DNA from: Vulcanimicrobiia bacterium | GTDB lineage: Bacteria; Vulcanimicrobiota; Vulcanimicrobiia; Vulcanimicrobiales; Vulcanimicrobiaceae | NCBI GenBank assembly: GCA_025451135.1 | Contig: JANWKW010000035.1 | Location: forward strand, 1 to 15,235 | Reading direction: 5' to 3' | DNA: 15,235 bases | Part shown: positions 14,249 to 15,235 of the stretch, in pieces | How the letters are laid out: every line of letters starts with the position of its first letter | Numbering within the stretch: the stretch's first letter is position 1 | Made by a program: the position numbers and the translations under genes | The notes under the pieces: model-generated | The model's input: only the letters and a program-made list of their open reading frames with translations | Database searches by the model: none | Told to the model about the DNA's origin: nothing

Positions 14249-15235
14249 GTGTCTCAAGGATTGAGCATCGCCAACAATTTGTTGGCAAATAACGTCCAGT
14301 ATAATCTGGACAAGAATCAGGACGCCCTGAGGACGGCCACGACGCGCTTATCGTCGGGGCTTCGTATCAATACCGCCGCCGACGATCCGTCCGGCTTGGC
14401 GATCGCCACCAATCTTCAGACGCAGGTCGACGGTTTCAATACCGCCGTCCAGAACGTCCAGACCGCGAACAACGCGACGCAAGTCGCGCTCGGCGCGCTC
14501 TCCACGACGACCGACATCCTGCAGCGCATCCGCAGTCTCGCGGTCGAGGCATCGAGCGATATCAACAGCCAATCCGACCGGGCCAACCTGCAGGCCGAGG
14601 TCTCGCAGCTGTTGCTCGAGGTCAACCGCATATCGCAGAACACCTCATTCAACGGACAGCCCCTTCTCGACGGCAGCCACGCCGGCTTCCAAGCAGAGGT
14701 GGATGCCACGGCGACGATCACCGCCAACGCCGCGCTTGCGAGCAATGGCGGGGTTGCGGCGGCCGCCGGCGTGAACAATGGCTTCCTGATCGCGAGCTAC
14801 CACGGCGTCACGGCGTTGGGCGTGAATTTCTTCAACACGACACCGAACCACGGGTACTCCGGTGTCCAAGGCATCGGAAGTGGCCAAGCCACGGTCGACG
14901 GGACGCTCGAGTTGCAGGTCGTCAATACCGGCGCCTCGATCGCGGTCCAGGAGACCTTCATCGAGAGCGCGAGCGGCTACGTCTGCGTATCGACCACGCT
15001 CTTCGGCCCCGGCGGGGCGATCACGGGGAACTTCGTCGGCGGGACCGATGGAGGTTTCGACAACGTCCACATCGACTTGGGCGCGGTCACTACGGCCGAC
15101 GTCGGAACGACCGCATATATCAAGGTCAGCCAGAACGTCGCGGCGCTGACCAATCCGAGCAATCCCGCGTTCAACTTCCAATCCGGCGCGAACGAGGGCG
15201 ATACCATCCAGGTCGGGCTCCAGGCGACCAACACC
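14249..15235 (+). CDS. fliC: Flagellin, N-terminal part, cut by the window end
   Basis: The frame runs from GTG to the last base: 329 residues, no stop. The N-terminal D0/D1 region is clear: INTAADDPSGLAIA, VQTANNATQVALGALSTTTD and SLAVEASSDIN, ending FNGQPLLDG near 142. A central variable region (about 146-310, with Cys246 in YVCVSTT) follows, then FQSGANEGDTIQVGL marks entry to the C-terminal D1. This is the structural filament protein, exported by the flagellar type III system; no signal peptide is expected. The start is supported by GGAGGAG about 5 nt upstream and by the sigma-28 promoter. The remaining C-terminus lies outside the window. The symbol fliC is by family; hag or flaA would be equal. 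Confidence 0.93.
   Translation, partial: MSQGLSIANNLLANNVQYNLDKNQDALRTATTRLSSGLRINTAADDPSGLAIATNLQTQVDGFNTAVQNVQTANNATQVALGALSTTTDILQRIRSLAVEASSDINSQSDRANLQAEVSQLLLEVNRISQNTSFNGQPLLDGSHAGFQAEVDATATITANAALASNGGVAAAAGVNNGFLIASYHGVTALGVNFFNTTPNHGYSGVQGIGSGQATVDGTLELQVVNTGASIAVQETFIESASGYVCVSTTLFGPGGAITGNFVGGTDGGFDNVHIDLGAVTTADVGTTAYIKVSQNVAALTNPSNPAFNFQSGANEGDTIQVGLQATNT

Overview
The window comes from a GC-rich, flagellated bacterium. Coding is dense, codons are strongly GC-biased, and several genes begin with GTG. The last gene is a flagellin preceded by an almost perfect sigma-28 (FliA) promoter. The mix of secreted TPR proteins, GAF/NB-ARC proteins and this flagellin type reminds me of uncultured GC-rich lineages such as Candidatus Eremiobacterota, but that is an impression and no taxonomic marker is present. 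Nine of the fourteen stop codons I can place are TAG, which is unusual at this GC content.

Layout. 1-80: 3' end of a gene that began before the window. 98-946 (+): stand-alone 5'-3' exonuclease of the FEN/T5 type. 920-2557 (-): UbiB/ABC1 kinase-like gene broken by one in-frame amber codon, lying 45 bp downstream of a zinc alcohol dehydrogenase (2603-3631, -). 3746-8527 (+): a five-gene same-strand run consisting of a 50-aa two-helix membrane peptide, an exported FKBP-TPR-alpha/beta-hydrolase fusion, an exported TPR protein, and a sedolisin-type serine peptidase. (Counting the membrane peptide, four genes are clear; no fifth was found.) 8534-11631 (-): a large membrane-anchored GAF-NB-ARC(STAND)-TPR protein followed by a translationally coupled 61-aa protein. 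11679-13005 (+): a compact operon of a SnoaL/NTF2-like protein, a minimal zincin metalloprotease and a HEPN-like protein, divergent from the STAND gene across 47 bp. 12960-14084 (-): TPR-sulfotransferase. 14249 to the window end (+): flagellin, cut off by the window edge.

How the genes may work together. The 3746-8527 run looks like an envelope or secreted protein-processing set (prolyl isomerase/esterase, TPR scaffold, peptidase). The STAND gene and the divergent SnoaL-zincin-HEPN operon share one short intergenic region. A sensor ATPase next to a protease and a possible RNase is the most suggestive candidate here for an undescribed system, although function is inference only. The sulfotransferase and the flagellin are divergent neighbours, so a link to flagellar modification is possible but unproven.

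All intergenic stretches are below 300 bases. I saw no tRNA, rRNA, CRISPR array, insertion sequence or convincing intrinsic terminator. Convergent gene pairs abut or overlap, leaving no room for terminators between them.
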